Source: Corallococcus coralloides DSM 2259
GTDB lineage: Bacteria; Myxococcota; Myxococcia; Myxococcales; Myxococcaceae
DNA: 64,000 bases
Reading direction: 5' to 3'
Assembly (NCBI RefSeq): GCF_000255295.1
Contig: NC_017030.1
Span: 8,468,328-8,532,327, forward strand
Shown here: one piece after another, positions 15,690 through 24,649 of the stretch
How the letters are laid out: each line of letters opens with the position of its first letter
Position numbering within the stretch: position 1 is the stretch's first letter
Position numbers and translations under genes: made by a program
The notes under the pieces: model-generated
The model's database searches: none
Seen by the model: only the letters and a program-made list of their open reading frames with translations
Told to the model about the DNA's origin: nothing

Positions 15690-16568
15690 ATGCCCTCTTC
15701 CCCTGCCGTGAAGGCGATCCTCTTCGGGCGCAACCCGCACCAGCCGGATCCATTCGACGTGGAGGCCGACGCGGCCGAAGCGCTGGGCGTGGACACGTAT
15801 CAGGCGGACCTCTCCGCCCTCTTGTCAGGCGACGCGGCGAGGGCCCTCACGGGCGTGCCGGAGCGCGGCCACCTCCGGCTGCTGTACCGGGGCTGGATGC
15901 TCACGGAGGAGGAGTACGGAGAGCTTGACGAAGCCGTGCGAGCCCTGGGACACCGGCTGGTGACGTCGCCGGAGCAGTACGCCGCCGCGCACTACCTGCC
16001 CCACTGGTACCCGAAGCTCGCTGGCTACACCGCGCGCTCGGTCTGGACGGAGGGACCGGACGCGGCGGAGGCGTGGCGGGCGGCGCGGAAGCTGGGGCCG
16101 CCGCCATACATCCTCAAGGACCACGTGAAGTCCGCGAAGGAGCGCTGGGCGGAGGCGTGCTTCGTCCCGGCGGACGCCACGCGCGAGGACTTCGAGCGCA
16201 TCTGCCAGAACCTGCTCGATGAGCGCGGAGACCGCTTCGAGCGAGGCTTCGTGGTGCGCCGCTACCTGCCGCTCAAGGTCTACGGGCGGACGCCCGCGGG
16301 CCCCGCGCACCTGGAGTTCCGGCTGTTCTTCGGCGGAGGCCGGCTGCTGGCCGCGGAGCCGTACCACGAGTTCGACGTGGAGGTGCCCGACTTCACCGCC
16401 TTCGAAGCCCTGGGCCGCCGCATCCCCTCGCCGTTCTTCACGCTGGACGTGGCGATGCTGGAGGACGGCGGCTGGGCGGTGGTGGAGGTGAATGACGGCG
16501 GCGTCTCCGGCCTGCCGCCCGGGTTGGATCCGCGCGACCTCTTCGCCGCGCTGCTCGACCTGCGCTAG
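15690..16568 (+). CDS. ATP-grasp domain protein (R2K-like)
   Basis: A 292-residue soluble protein resembling the R2K clade of ATP-grasp proteins. The C-terminal half shows the expected elements: ATP-binding lysine in YILKDHVKSAKERW, acidic/basic strand residues (HLEFRLFFGGGRLL), and the metal-binding end WAVVEVNDGGVSGLP. ATP-grasp enzymes ligate a carboxylate to an amine or thiol through an acyl phosphate; the substrates here are unknown. Members of this clade are often linked with peptide modification or DNA-repair-like toxin systems, but no such partner is next to it. The 216-bp region to the divergent beta-lactamase-fold gene shows no clear regulatory site. Confidence 0.75.
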   Translation: MPSSPAVKAILFGRNPHQPDPFDVEADAAEALGVDTYQADLSALLSGDAARALTGVPERGHLRLLYRGWMLTEEEYGELDEAVRALGHRLVTSPEQYAAAHYLPHWYPKLAGYTARSVWTEGPDAAEAWRAARKLGPPPYILKDHVKSAKERWAEACFVPADATREDFERICQNLLDERGDRFERGFVVRRYLPLKVYGRTPAGPAHLEFRLFFGGGRLLAAEPYHEFDVEVPDFTAFEALGRRIPSPFFTLDVAMLEDGGWAVVEVNDGGVSGLPPGLDPRDLFAALLDLR

Positions 16569-16626
16569 CCCCCACGGTGGGGAGGCAGGCGCCGTCCACG
16601 AGGAGCCGGTGCTACCGTGCGCGGGC

Positions 16627-17949
16627 ATGAAGGACTCCGTCCGTGCACACCGGGGGCTGCGCCACCGCATCGCCGCCCTCCTCCTCGTGGGGCTCACCGC
16701 GTGCGGCGGCTGCCAGAAGACAGACGCCGAGCGCGCCGCGAAGGAGCGCGCGGAGATCGATCAACGCCTCCGTGACTCCGTCGCGCTCGTGCCCTACCGC
16801 GCCCTCAAGCTCTCCGTGCGCGCGGGCGACGACCCCAGGGCCCCGGAGGAGATCGCCCTGCTCTGGAAGGCCGTGGCCGAAACGCGCGCGTTGCCAGACA
16901 AGCCGGTCAACGACGAGGTGACGCGCGCGACGGCCCGCATCTACCTGGACCTGGGCATCGCCCTCTACAAGGCGCGCAAGACGCTCCAGACACGCGACGA
17001 GGACGATTTCCCCCTGCTGTGGACCCGGTGGGCCAACGGCGCGTCCGTGCCCCTGCCGGGCTACGACTCGGGCCAGGAGCACGCCTTCCTCGCCGCCGTC
17101 CTGCTGGCGCTGGACACCGCGGAGAAGTCCGACCGCATCCCCGCCACGGAGCTCGTCTTCTACGAGCTGTCGCGTGCCACGCCCACCCCCTCGTGGCCCG
17201 CGCCCCTGCGCGCCGCGGTGCGGGCCAGCCGGGGCGCCGCCTTCTGCCAGGCGGGCTACCACTACGCCGCCGAGGAGGAGCTGACCGGCTTCCTCACCGA
17301 GACGGAAGCCCTTCCCCCGGAAGACTTCCCCGCCATCCAGCAGGGCACGCCCGCACAGTCGCGGGAGGCGGTGCTCGCGGCCGGGCACTTCCTGCGCGCC
17401 TGGAACCGCATGGGCCTGAAGCGCGAACGCGCCGCCGAGGACGACATCGAGCAGGGGCTGCGCTCGCTCCAGACGCTGGGCGTGGAGAACGAGCTGACGT
17501 GGTGGGGCTGGGCCTTCATCCACACCCGGCGCGGACGCTACGAAGAGGCGGCGGCGTCGCTCGACAAGCTCGCGGCCAGCCCCTACCTGGAGGAAACGGA
17601 GCGGCGCGAGGTGCACGACAACGCGGAGACCCTGCGCAAGCACGGGGACAGCCTGCCGCTGTTCCAGCAGACCCGCGCGACGGTGCTCCTGGGCCGGACG
17701 CTGCTGGCGCGAGCCGGAGGCCTGGAGCACGTGCTCACCGTCCTGCTGGGCCCGGTGCGGGCGCGGCAGCTCTACGCCCCGCTCGTCTGGATGGACCGGG
17801 TGCGCCAGCGCACGGCGGTGCTCTCCCCGGAGCAGGTGGCCCAGGGCGCGGGCCAGACGCTCGACCGCGCGCGTGAAGCGGGCAGCCGCGGGTGGAAGGC
17901 CCTCCAGGAGCGCCTGGACCAGGGCACCGCCCAGGACACCCCGCCGTGA
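16627..17949 (+). CDS. Lipoprotein of unknown function with helical repeats
   Basis: A 440-residue predicted lipoprotein. The start at 16627 gives a basic N-terminus, a hydrophobic core (IAALLLVGLTAC) and a lipobox Cys at about residue 23; the longer open frame upstream gives no signal peptide. The mature part is rich in Ala, Glu, Leu and Arg and looks all-helical, with TPR-like stretches (WWGWAFIHTRRGRYEEAAAS) in the second half. No catalytic motif or known domain is visible. It is 58 bp downstream of the ATP-grasp gene on the same strand, so co-transcription is possible. Confidence 0.7.
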   Translation: MKDSVRAHRGLRHRIAALLLVGLTACGGCQKTDAERAAKERAEIDQRLRDSVALVPYRALKLSVRAGDDPRAPEEIALLWKAVAETRALPDKPVNDEVTRATARIYLDLGIALYKARKTLQTRDEDDFPLLWTRWANGASVPLPGYDSGQEHAFLAAVLLALDTAEKSDRIPATELVFYELSRATPTPSWPAPLRAAVRASRGAAFCQAGYHYAAEEELTGFLTETEALPPEDFPAIQQGTPAQSREAVLAAGHFLRAWNRMGLKRERAAEDDIEQGLRSLQTLGVENELTWWGWAFIHTRRGRYEEAAASLDKLAASPYLEETERREVHDNAETLRKHGDSLPLFQQTRATVLLGRTLLARAGGLEHVLTVLLGPVRARQLYAPLVWMDRVRQRTAVLSPEQVAQGAGQTLDRAREAGSRGWKALQERLDQGTAQDTPP

Positions 17950-17962
17950 AGCTTCGGCGCCG

Positions 17963-19189
17963 TCACGGAGCCGCCGCTTCGCCCAGCGCCTTCACGGGGT
18001 AGTGCCCCGGGGAGGCGCGGAAGCGGCGCTCCAGCCCGCCGGGCTCGAGCACGCCCCGCTCGAACAGGTCCAGCAGGAAGGCCTCGTACGTCCCCTCGCG
18101 TGAAGGGCCCGCGCGCTTCAGCTCCTCGTAGAGCACGAAGGCCAGGACGTGCATGCCGTCGTCGTGGGCGCGGAAGAACTCCGCCCCCGTGAGCGGCCGG
18201 CCCTCCCGGTTGCGCAGCAGGCCCTCCCGCTCGCTGACGTAGACGTCGATGGCCTCCGCGCAGTCCTCCTCCGTCAGGCCGCGCGCCGAGGTGTAGCCGA
18301 ACGCGGGGTCATGCTCGCGCACCAGCCGCTGGAAGTAGGGGTCCGCCTCCAGCGCGGACAGCTTCGCGTCCAGCTCGCCCTCGCGGGCGAATGGCGGGTG
18401 CAGCAGCTCATGCACCGCCGTCTTCACGGTGACGTCCGCGGGATAGGTCGCGTCCGTGAGGAAGTTCCACCCCGTCACCCGGATGCCGTGCGGCTTCGCG
18501 AACTTCAGGACGTGCGCGCTCAACGCTGGCACCTGGAGCTCCCGGCCCAGCACCGCTTCGTTCCAGCCCACCACGTCGTGCGGCGCCACCTTCGCCGCCA
18601 GCCCCGCGATGGCCTGCTCCACCTGCGGCAGGTACTCCGCCCGCCAGATGCGGGGGAACTCCACGCGCGTGAGGAACGCCAGCAGGACGCCCAGGTCGCC
18701 TCGCACGTCCTCCATCTCCGCGAAGCCGCCTTCCTGGCCATACGACGTGGCCAGGAAGTCCGCGCGCATCCGGCTCCATGCCACATCGTCCGCCACCGTC
18801 GCCGCCAGGGCCTCCACCGTGGTGGCCCCCGTCACGGAGAAGACCAGCGTCAGGAACGGCCCCACCATCTTGCCGCCCTGCTTCGACACCCGCTCGGTAA
18901 GGTGCGCGAGCGCGGCCTGCTCCCGCGTCTCCAGGAGCGCGGAGAAGCGCTGGAACTCCGCCGGATGGAAGCGCGTGTAGAACGCGTCGCCCCGCAGCAG
19001 GTTCAACAGGCACAGCGCGTCGTACGCCTCTGACGGCCGCAGCACCCACTGCGTACGTCCGGAGCCCACGCGGCGCACGGCCGGCTCCACAGCCGCCGGG
19101 ACGGGCCGGGAGCCCGCGCAGGCAGTGCACATCAGCGCTGCGCACAGGAGCGCCACGGCGCGGCGGAAGGGATGCGATTCCAGGGTCAT
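17963..19189 (-). CDS. Lipoprotein with HExxH zinc-protease-like motif
   Basis: A 408-residue protein starting at 19189 with a lipoprotein signal (LCAALMCTAC). A zinc-protease motif VHELLHPPF gives His260, Glu261 and His264. About 50 residues on, EEDCAEAIDVYVSE offers glutamates that could supply the third zinc ligand, as in gluzincins. The rest matches no family I recognise. It may be a surface metalloprotease or an inactive relative; only the motif supports this. It is convergent with the previous lipoprotein gene, 13 bp apart, and lies downstream of the AraC-type regulator gene on the same strand. Confidence 0.65.
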   Translation of the reverse strand: MTLESHPFRRAVALLCAALMCTACAGSRPVPAAVEPAVRRVGSGRTQWVLRPSEAYDALCLLNLLRGDAFYTRFHPAEFQRFSALLETREQAALAHLTERVSKQGGKMVGPFLTLVFSVTGATTVEALAATVADDVAWSRMRADFLATSYGQEGGFAEMEDVRGDLGVLLAFLTRVEFPRIWRAEYLPQVEQAIAGLAAKVAPHDVVGWNEAVLGRELQVPALSAHVLKFAKPHGIRVTGWNFLTDATYPADVTVKTAVHELLHPPFAREGELDAKLSALEADPYFQRLVREHDPAFGYTSARGLTEEDCAEAIDVYVSEREGLLRNREGRPLTGAEFFRAHDDGMHVLAFVLYEELKRAGPSREGTYEAFLLDLFERGVLEPGGLERRFRASPGHYPVKALGEAAAP

Positions 19190-19235
19190 GGCGGGAGAGA
19201 TAGGACCGCTCGCCCGGCGCCGTCTTGGACGAAAC

Positions 19236-20117
19236 CTACCGCGTGGAACCGGATGCACGTCCCGCCAGCCGCCGGTACTCCGCCGGGGTGAGGTGCAGGC
19301 GGCGGCGGAACTCGCGCGTCAGGTGGCTCTGGTCGCAATAACCCGCGTCGAGCGCGATGTCCCCCAGGGGCCGCTCCGTCTCGCGCAGCGCCCGACCCGC
19401 GCGCTCCATCCGGGACCGGCGCAGGTACTCCGCCGGGCTGCACCGGTAGGCCTGACGAAAGGCCCGCCCCAACCGCTGCGGGCTCACCCCCGCCTCCCGC
19501 GCCAGCGCCGCGAGCGTGGGCGGAGGGCCGCGCACCGCGTCCAGCAGCTCCCGGACACGCCCCAGCCACGCCGGAGGGCCCCCCACATCCCGCACCGGCG
19601 CCGACGCGCGCACCGCCTCCGCCAGCAGCTCCAGCGTCAGCCCCTCGATGGCCAGCCCCGCCACGTCATCCGCGCGCCGGAACTCCTGGTACACGCGAGC
19701 CGTCAGCGCCACCAGCCGCGCCGACGCCAGGTCCACCCGCGGATCCAACCCCGCGACGAGCGCGCTCCGCGACCGCCAGGACGCCTCCGAGAAGTCGATG
19801 TTGAAGGTCCGCGTGCGCACGCCCCGGATGCGCTGCGCGTGCTCCAGCCCGGGCGCATGGAAGGCGACCGAGCGGGCCGTGCACTCCCGCGCGCGGCCCT
19901 CCACCACATCCATGAAGCCCCCTTCCAGCGTGAGCCGGAAGCCCGCGTGCCGGTGCAGGTGGGACGGCAACCGGGCGCCCGGTGCATACGTGCTCTCCGT
20001 GAGCACGAGCCCCGCCACCTCCACTCGCTGGAGCGGCGTGCCCAGGTAACGGCCGAAGTCGAGGACGGGTGCGGAGCTCACACCCCCTTTTTGCATCGGC
20101 CAGGGGTCCCATTGCAT
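19236..20117 (-). CDS. AraC-family transcriptional regulator
   Basis: A 293-residue regulator. The N-terminal part looks like a cupin sensor ([34 protein letters not shown]). The C-terminal ~100 residues form the double helix-turn-helix of AraC/XylS ([55 protein letters not shown]). The start is either the ATG at 20117 or the one at 20096; neither has a strong ribosome binding site. It is divergent from the zinc alcohol dehydrogenase gene, with about 130 bp between, so control of that gene is a reasonable guess. The inducer is unknown. Confidence 0.85.
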   Translation of the reverse strand: MQWDPWPMQKGGVSSAPVLDFGRYLGTPLQRVEVAGLVLTESTYAPGARLPSHLHRHAGFRLTLEGGFMDVVEGRARECTARSVAFHAPGLEHAQRIRGVRTRTFNIDFSEASWRSRSALVAGLDPRVDLASARLVALTARVYQEFRRADDVAGLAIEGLTLELLAEAVRASAPVRDVGGPPAWLGRVRELLDAVRGPPPTLAALAREAGVSPQRLGRAFRQAYRCSPAEYLRRSRMERAGRALRETERPLGDIALDAGYCDQSHLTREFRRRLHLTPAEYRRLAGRASGSTR

Positions 20118-20247
20118 CCCGGGACGTCGATTCCGTCCTTCCGAGCGCCAGCCAGCCAGGCGGCGAGGGAGCGCGAACGTTGGCCGTGCACGGTCCAAGT
20201 CCCCAGCTTTGCTCCAAAGCCTTTTCCCCTCCAAGGAGCCACACCCG

Positions 20248-21420
20248 ATGAAAGCCATCTGCTGGCATGGCCACGGCGACGTCCGTTACGAGTCCGCCCC
20301 CGACCCGAAGATTGAAGACCCTCGCGACGCCATCATCCGCGTCACCCGCACCGCCATCTGTGGCTCCGACCTGCACCTGTTGGACGGCTACATGCCGACC
20401 ATGAAGAGCGGTGACGTCCTGGGCCACGAGTTCATGGGCGAGGTGATGGAGATTGGCTCCGGCGTCACCAGGCTCAAGAAGGGCGACCGGGTCATCGTCC
20501 CCTTCAACATCGCGTGCGGCGAGTGCTTCTTCTGCCAGAAGACCCTCTTCTCCCTCTGTGACCGCTCCAACCGCAACGCGGAGGCGGCCGCGAAGATGAT
20601 GGGCTACTCGCCCTCCGGCCTCTTCGGCTACTCGCACATGCTGGGCGGCTTCTCCGGCGGCCAGGCGGAGTACGTGCGCGTGCCGTACGCGGACGTGGGT
20701 CCCCTCAAGATTCCGGACGGCCTCACCGAGGACCAGGTCCTCTTCCTCACCGACATCTTCCCCACCGGCTACATGGCGGCGGAGAACTGCCAGATGGAGA
20801 AGGGCGACACCGTGGCGGTGTGGGGCTGCGGCCCGGTGGGCCAGTTCGCCATCCAGAGCGCGTGGATGTTCGGCGCGGGCCGGGTCATCGCCATCGACCA
20901 CGTGCCGGAGCGCCTGGCGCTCGCGAAGTCCTGGGGCAAGGCGGAGACCATCGACTTCACGAAGCAGGACGTCTACGAGACCCTCAAGGAGATGACGCAG
21001 GGCCGCGGCCCGGACCGCTGCATCGACTCCGTGGGCGCGGAAGCGCACGGCACCGGCAGCCTGGACGCCGTCATCGACAAGGCGAAGGCCGCGGTGAAGC
21101 TGGCCACGGACCGGCCACACGCCCTGCGCCAGGCCATCTACTGCTGCCGCAAGGGCGGCACCATCTCCGTGCCCGGCGTCTACGTGGGCTTCCTGGACAA
21201 GGTCCCCATGGGCTCCTTCGTCAACAAGGGCCTGACCATGAAGACGGGCCAGACGCACACGCACCGCTACACCCGGCCGCTCCTGGAGAAGATCCAGGCG
21301 GGCGCCATCGACCCGACGCGGCTCATCACCCACCGCGCCCGGCTGGCGGACGCCCCCGCCCTCTACAAGAAGTTCCGCGACAAGGAAGACGGCTGCATCA
21401 AGGTCGTGATGACGCCGTAG
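20248..21420 (+). CDS. Zinc-dependent alcohol/formaldehyde-type dehydrogenase
   Basis: A 390-residue medium-chain dehydrogenase/reductase. Catalytic zinc ligands are in [10 protein letters not shown] and GHEFMGEV. The structural zinc site has four cysteines in [15 protein letters not shown]. The NAD-binding turn is [11 protein letters not shown]. The insertion after the Rossmann fold and the conserved end ([26 protein letters not shown]) place it in the glutathione-independent formaldehyde-dehydrogenase-like group. The substrate is unproven; formaldehyde, other aldehydes or alcohols are all possible. AAGGAG sits 9 bp before the ATG at 20248, which decides the start. The divergent AraC regulator may control it. 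Confidence 0.9.
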   Translation: MKAICWHGHGDVRYESAPDPKIEDPRDAIIRVTRTAICGSDLHLLDGYMPTMKSGDVLGHEFMGEVMEIGSGVTRLKKGDRVIVPFNIACGECFFCQKTLFSLCDRSNRNAEAAAKMMGYSPSGLFGYSHMLGGFSGGQAEYVRVPYADVGPLKIPDGLTEDQVLFLTDIFPTGYMAAENCQMEKGDTVAVWGCGPVGQFAIQSAWMFGAGRVIAIDHVPERLALAKSWGKAETIDFTKQDVYETLKEMTQGRGPDRCIDSVGAEAHGTGSLDAVIDKAKAAVKLATDRPHALRQAIYCCRKGGTISVPGVYVGFLDKVPMGSFVNKGLTMKTGQTHTHRYTRPLLEKIQAGAIDPTRLITHRARLADAPALYKKFRDKEDGCIKVVMTP

Positions 21421-21426
21421 TCCCCG

Positions 21427-22293
21427 TCAGGCCTGGCCCGTCAGCCGGTAGTACGCGTGCGGACGGCGCCAGCGGATGAAGGCGCGCGCCAGGGGGTTCA
21501 TGCCCCACTGGATGGGCACCGGGTCCACGACGAAGCCCAGCTCGTCCTTGAACTGTTCGAGCTGGGCCGCCTCGCGGGCATGCAGTCCGCCCACCAGCGT
21601 CCGGGCCCCCAGCCGGCGGCAGACCTGCGCGAACTCATAGATGAGGCCGGTGGAGATGTTCGTCGGCAGCGCCCAGGTCGCGTAGTAGGCGCTGAAGCCA
21701 TACGCGACGCCGTCCACGATGTAGCCGTCCAGGTAGCCGCCCAGCTTGTCGTCCACCATCCCCGCCAGCACGCACCAGTGGTCCGACGCGAAGTACTGCC
21801 GCAGGCCCTTGAGGTACTCGTCCAGCGTGGGGATCTTCTTGTGCTGCGTGCGCGTCAGCGCGTCCCGCACCACGGGATAGCCCTGCTCCAGGAGCAGCGA
21901 CGGCCCCGTGAGCTGGACGATGCGCACCGTGCGCTGGCACTTGCGCAGCTTGCTGCGCCGGTTCGAGTTCAGCCGGCTCATGTCATACGTGTCCAGGTCC
22001 TTCAGCCGCACCACGGGCACCTTGCCGGTGGCGACGTTCGCCGTCTCCGGCGTCAGCGCCGCGCGGTAGCCCCAGGCCAGCGGCGTGGGCGGCGTGGCTT
22101 CCTCCGGCGTCAGCCGCGCCAGCAGGTGCACCGGCTGGAAGAAACCGGGCGCCCCGGACTGCTCCCAGTAGTGCCCCCGGTGGGAGATGACGCGAACGCC
22201 CTCTTCTCGCCGGCGCTCGGCGAGCTCCCGCTCCGTGAGACACGTGAAGCGGGCCTCCGCTACATCGCGGAGCTGGGGAAGTGACAGGACCAT
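21427..22293 (-). CDS. GNAT/FemAB-like acyltransferase (a)
   Basis: A 288-residue protein with the acyl-CoA N-acyltransferase look of FemAB-like enzymes: a central basic helix (SRLNSNRRSKLRKCQR), a substrate-binding beta strand region (LGGYLDGYIVDGVAYG) and a typical end (LVGGLHAREAAQLEQFKDEL). Such proteins move acyl or aminoacyl groups to amines on sugars or peptides. It lies at the left end of the polysaccharide locus, 30 bp downstream of another acyltransferase gene and divergent with it from the export gene, so it probably decorates the polymer. Donor and acceptor are unknown. It is convergent with the dehydrogenase gene, 6 bp apart. Confidence 0.7.
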   Translation of the reverse strand: MVLSLPQLRDVAEARFTCLTERELAERRREEGVRVISHRGHYWEQSGAPGFFQPVHLLARLTPEEATPPTPLAWGYRAALTPETANVATGKVPVVRLKDLDTYDMSRLNSNRRSKLRKCQRTVRIVQLTGPSLLLEQGYPVVRDALTRTQHKKIPTLDEYLKGLRQYFASDHWCVLAGMVDDKLGGYLDGYIVDGVAYGFSAYYATWALPTNISTGLIYEFAQVCRRLGARTLVGGLHAREAAQLEQFKDELGFVVDPVPIQWGMNPLARAFIRWRRPHAYYRLTGQA

Positions 22294-22323
22294 GGGAACC
22301 CCTCCACCAACGACTCGGAAACG

Positions 22324-23277
22324 TCAGGAACGGGGCGCGCGGTAGGCGGGGAAGAAGTCCTCGCTCGCGCGCCCCTGGGACAGCTGCGCGTAGGCCTCCG
22401 GGTCGCAGATGAGGTCGTGCGTGTAGAACTGGGACATCGCGTTGGCGAAGCCGCGCTTGAACCGCTCGATGCCATCCCCCGGCCGGACGCCGCCGCCCAG
22501 GTGGACAGAGGCCTCCAGCTTCTCCGCCAGCTCCACCATCACCGGGAACTCGTTCTTCGCCGGGGAGTGCACCAGGTACGCGTCCGCCGTGCCGCCAATG
22601 AAGTTGTGCAACAGCCCGTCGCTCAGCACCACCAGCGCGGAGGAGGCCACCGCCCCCTCCGGCGCGCGCGTCGTCACCAGCCACGCGAAGGGGCAGGTGA
22701 AGACCTCCTCGAACCAGGCGTCGGAGAAGTAGTACCGCTCCCCGGCCTGGTTGCGCGCCATGGTCTGCCGGTAGATGGACTTGAGCGCCTCGCGCTGCTC
22801 CTGCGTGGAGTCCTTCACCGGCACCACGGAGCTGATGTAGCCGCGCCGGGCGTTGCGCCGGATGTCCGCGCCGTGGTCGCTGCGGAACTTCACCGGCAGC
22901 TTCGGGTCGATGAGACAGACCTCCGTGCGCAGCCGCCCCCCGGCGAAACAGTACGGACCGCCAATGCGGTCGCGCAGGAAGATGCTGACCAGCTCCGTGC
23001 CCCGCCAGTCGATGGCGTCCACCGGCACCTCGGAGAGCCCGTTCAGCTCCGCCCCGGGAAACCCATACGGAGAAACCGCGTCCCGGTAGTGCGTCCCTTC
23101 AATGGCCCGCACGATGAGCGGCACCCGGAGCGCCCGTCCCCCCCCGTCCTCCACGATGAGACTGTGCGTCACGCCTTCCGCGCGCAGGTGCTGCTCGGAG
23201 CGGAAGTAGTCAGACGAAACGGCGCGCTGGCCTCCGTCAGGGACGAGGACGGCTCTCCACTGCGTCTCTGGATACAT
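22324..23277 (-). CDS. FemAB/GNAT-like acyltransferase (b)
   Basis: A 317-residue FemAB-like protein. Features are YFRSEQHLRAEGVTHSL near the N-terminus, a basic helix (DIRRNARRGYIS), and the C-terminal signature LHNFIGGTADAYL then VHLGGGVRPGDGIERFKRGF, characteristic of the acetyltransferase half of FemAB-type enzymes. It is clearly paralogous to the protein at 34301-35254 over its whole length (for example VPLIVRAIEGT.YRDA.SPYGFPG.EL.GLSEVP in both). The two copies bracket the export, polymerisation and transfer genes. It is expected to acylate or aminoacylate the sugar of the polymer. It is divergent from the export lipoprotein gene. Confidence 0.75.
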   Translation of the reverse strand: MYPETQWRAVLVPDGGQRAVSSDYFRSEQHLRAEGVTHSLIVEDGGGRALRVPLIVRAIEGTHYRDAVSPYGFPGAELNGLSEVPVDAIDWRGTELVSIFLRDRIGGPYCFAGGRLRTEVCLIDPKLPVKFRSDHGADIRRNARRGYISSVVPVKDSTQEQREALKSIYRQTMARNQAGERYYFSDAWFEEVFTCPFAWLVTTRAPEGAVASSALVVLSDGLLHNFIGGTADAYLVHSPAKNEFPVMVELAEKLEASVHLGGGVRPGDGIERFKRGFANAMSQFYTHDLICDPEAYAQLSQGRASEDFFPAYRAPRS

Positions 23278-23474
23278 GGGTGTACCCCCGGTCGGAAGCA
23301 GGCGGGCCGGACAGGGCCCGAAAGCAGGCAGAGGGTATGTGGATTGGACCCGGGTCCGTCATCGCCCCCCGGGGTGCGGCGCGGATGTCTTGATTCCAGC
23401 GCTTCGCTTCAATCCAGCCCCCCAGGGCAGGACATGTGTCACCTCGCCAGCGAGGCATAGCGGCTTCCAGACAT

Positions 23475-23492
23475 TTGGCATTGTTCGGGCTT
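23475..23492 (+). promoter_or_regulatory. Possible sigma-54 promoter of the polysaccharide operon
   Basis: Upstream of the export lipoprotein gene, TTTGGCA (23474-23480) and GGGCTT (23487-23492) place the invariant GG (23477-23478) and GC (23489-23490) exactly 10 bp apart, as required for sigma-54. The -24 half is good (TTGGCA); the -12 half has GC but not the full TTGCA. The ATG follows 36 bp downstream. The rest of the 250-bp gap shows no other clear signal. This is a candidate only. Confidence 0.35.
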
Positions 23493-23527
23493 ACGCTTGC
23501 ACGCTTCCTCCGGAAGATTGCCCGCCC

Positions 23528-24649
23528 ATGAAACACGTCCTGTTACTGGCCGCGGTGTCTTGCCTGAGCGCATGCGCCTGGGGTCCGGGAATGCAGATGG
23601 ACGAGGATGCCTTCCGGGAGCGCTACGCGGGAATGGCAGACGCCGGAGCGGATGGCGCCTACGAAATCGTTCCCATCGACGCGTCCCTCATCAGCCACCA
23701 ACTGGAGGAGCGCAGGCAGGCGCGGCCCGCGCCCCTGGTGGATCCGCTGGCGCGGGTGGCCACGGACTATGACTACCGGGTGACGCCGCACGACGTGCTG
23801 AGCGTCATCGTCTGGGACCACCCGGAGCTCACCATCCCCGCCGGTGAGTTCCGCTCCGCGGAGGCCACCGGCCACCCCGTGGCGGCGGACGGGACGATGT
23901 TCTACCCCCACGTGGGCAACATCCCCGTGGCGGGCAAGACGCTGCGGGAGATCCGCGAGCTGCTCACCCAGCGGCTGGCGAGCGTCATCGAGAAGCCGCA
24001 GCTGGACGTGCGCGTGGTGGGCTTCCGCGGCCAGAAGGTCCAGGTGACGGGCGAGGTGGTGGCCCCCGGCACCCTGCCCGTCACCGACGTGCCCCTGCGC
24101 GTGCAGGACGCCATCGCCCAGGCGAAGGGCTTCTCCACGGAGGCGGACCTGCGCGCCGTCACCCTCAGCCGGGGCGGCACCACCTTCACGCTCGACCTGC
24201 AGGCCCTCTACGAGCAGGGGGACGTGAGCCAGAACTGGCTGCTCCAGGACGGCGACATCGTCAACGTGGCGGACCGCAGCCGCAACAAGGTCTTCGTGCT
24301 GGGGGAGGTCCGGAAACCGTCCTCGCGCGTGATGGTGAAGGGACGGATGACGCTGGCGGAAGCCATTGGCGACACCGAGGGCTTCGACCCGCTCACGTCC
24401 AACCCGGGCCGCGTGTATGTCATCCGCGGCAGCTTCGACCGGCCGTTCATCTTCAAACTGGACGCCAAGTCGCCGGACGCGCTGCTGCTGGCGACACAGT
24501 TCCAATTACAACCTCGCGATGTCGTTTTTGTCTCCGCGCACGACCTGACCCGTTGGAATCGCATCATCCAGCAAATCCAGCCAACAGTTCAGCTGCTCTG
24601 GCAGGCAGTGGATATCGGAGACAGAACCATCATCATCGACAACCCATGA
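23528..24649 (+). CDS. wza: Polysaccharide export outer-membrane lipoprotein (Wza/OPX family)
   Basis: A 373-residue lipoprotein with lipobox LSAC (Cys at about residue 16). It carries the polysaccharide export domain (DYRVTPHDVLSVIVWDHPELTI ... VAADGTMFYPHVGNIPVAGK) and SLBB-type repeats (VQVTGEVVAPGTLPVTDVPL; VFVLGEVRKPSS). It is about the size of Wza and would form the outer-membrane exit channel. The N-terminal start at 23528 is required for the lipoprotein signal; the long open frame upstream has none. Its stop overlaps the wzc start in ATGA, so the two are coupled. It is first in a seven-gene plus-strand run to 31521. Confidence 0.93.
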   Translation: MKHVLLLAAVSCLSACAWGPGMQMDEDAFRERYAGMADAGADGAYEIVPIDASLISHQLEERRQARPAPLVDPLARVATDYDYRVTPHDVLSVIVWDHPELTIPAGEFRSAEATGHPVAADGTMFYPHVGNIPVAGKTLREIRELLTQRLASVIEKPQLDVRVVGFRGQKVQVTGEVVAPGTLPVTDVPLRVQDAIAQAKGFSTEADLRAVTLSRGGTTFTLDLQALYEQGDVSQNWLLQDGDIVNVADRSRNKVFVLGEVRKPSSRVMVKGRMTLAEAIGDTEGFDPLTSNPGRVYVIRGSFDRPFIFKLDAKSPDALLLATQFQLQPRDVVFVSAHDLTRWNRIIQQIQPTVQLLWQAVDIGDRTIIIDNP

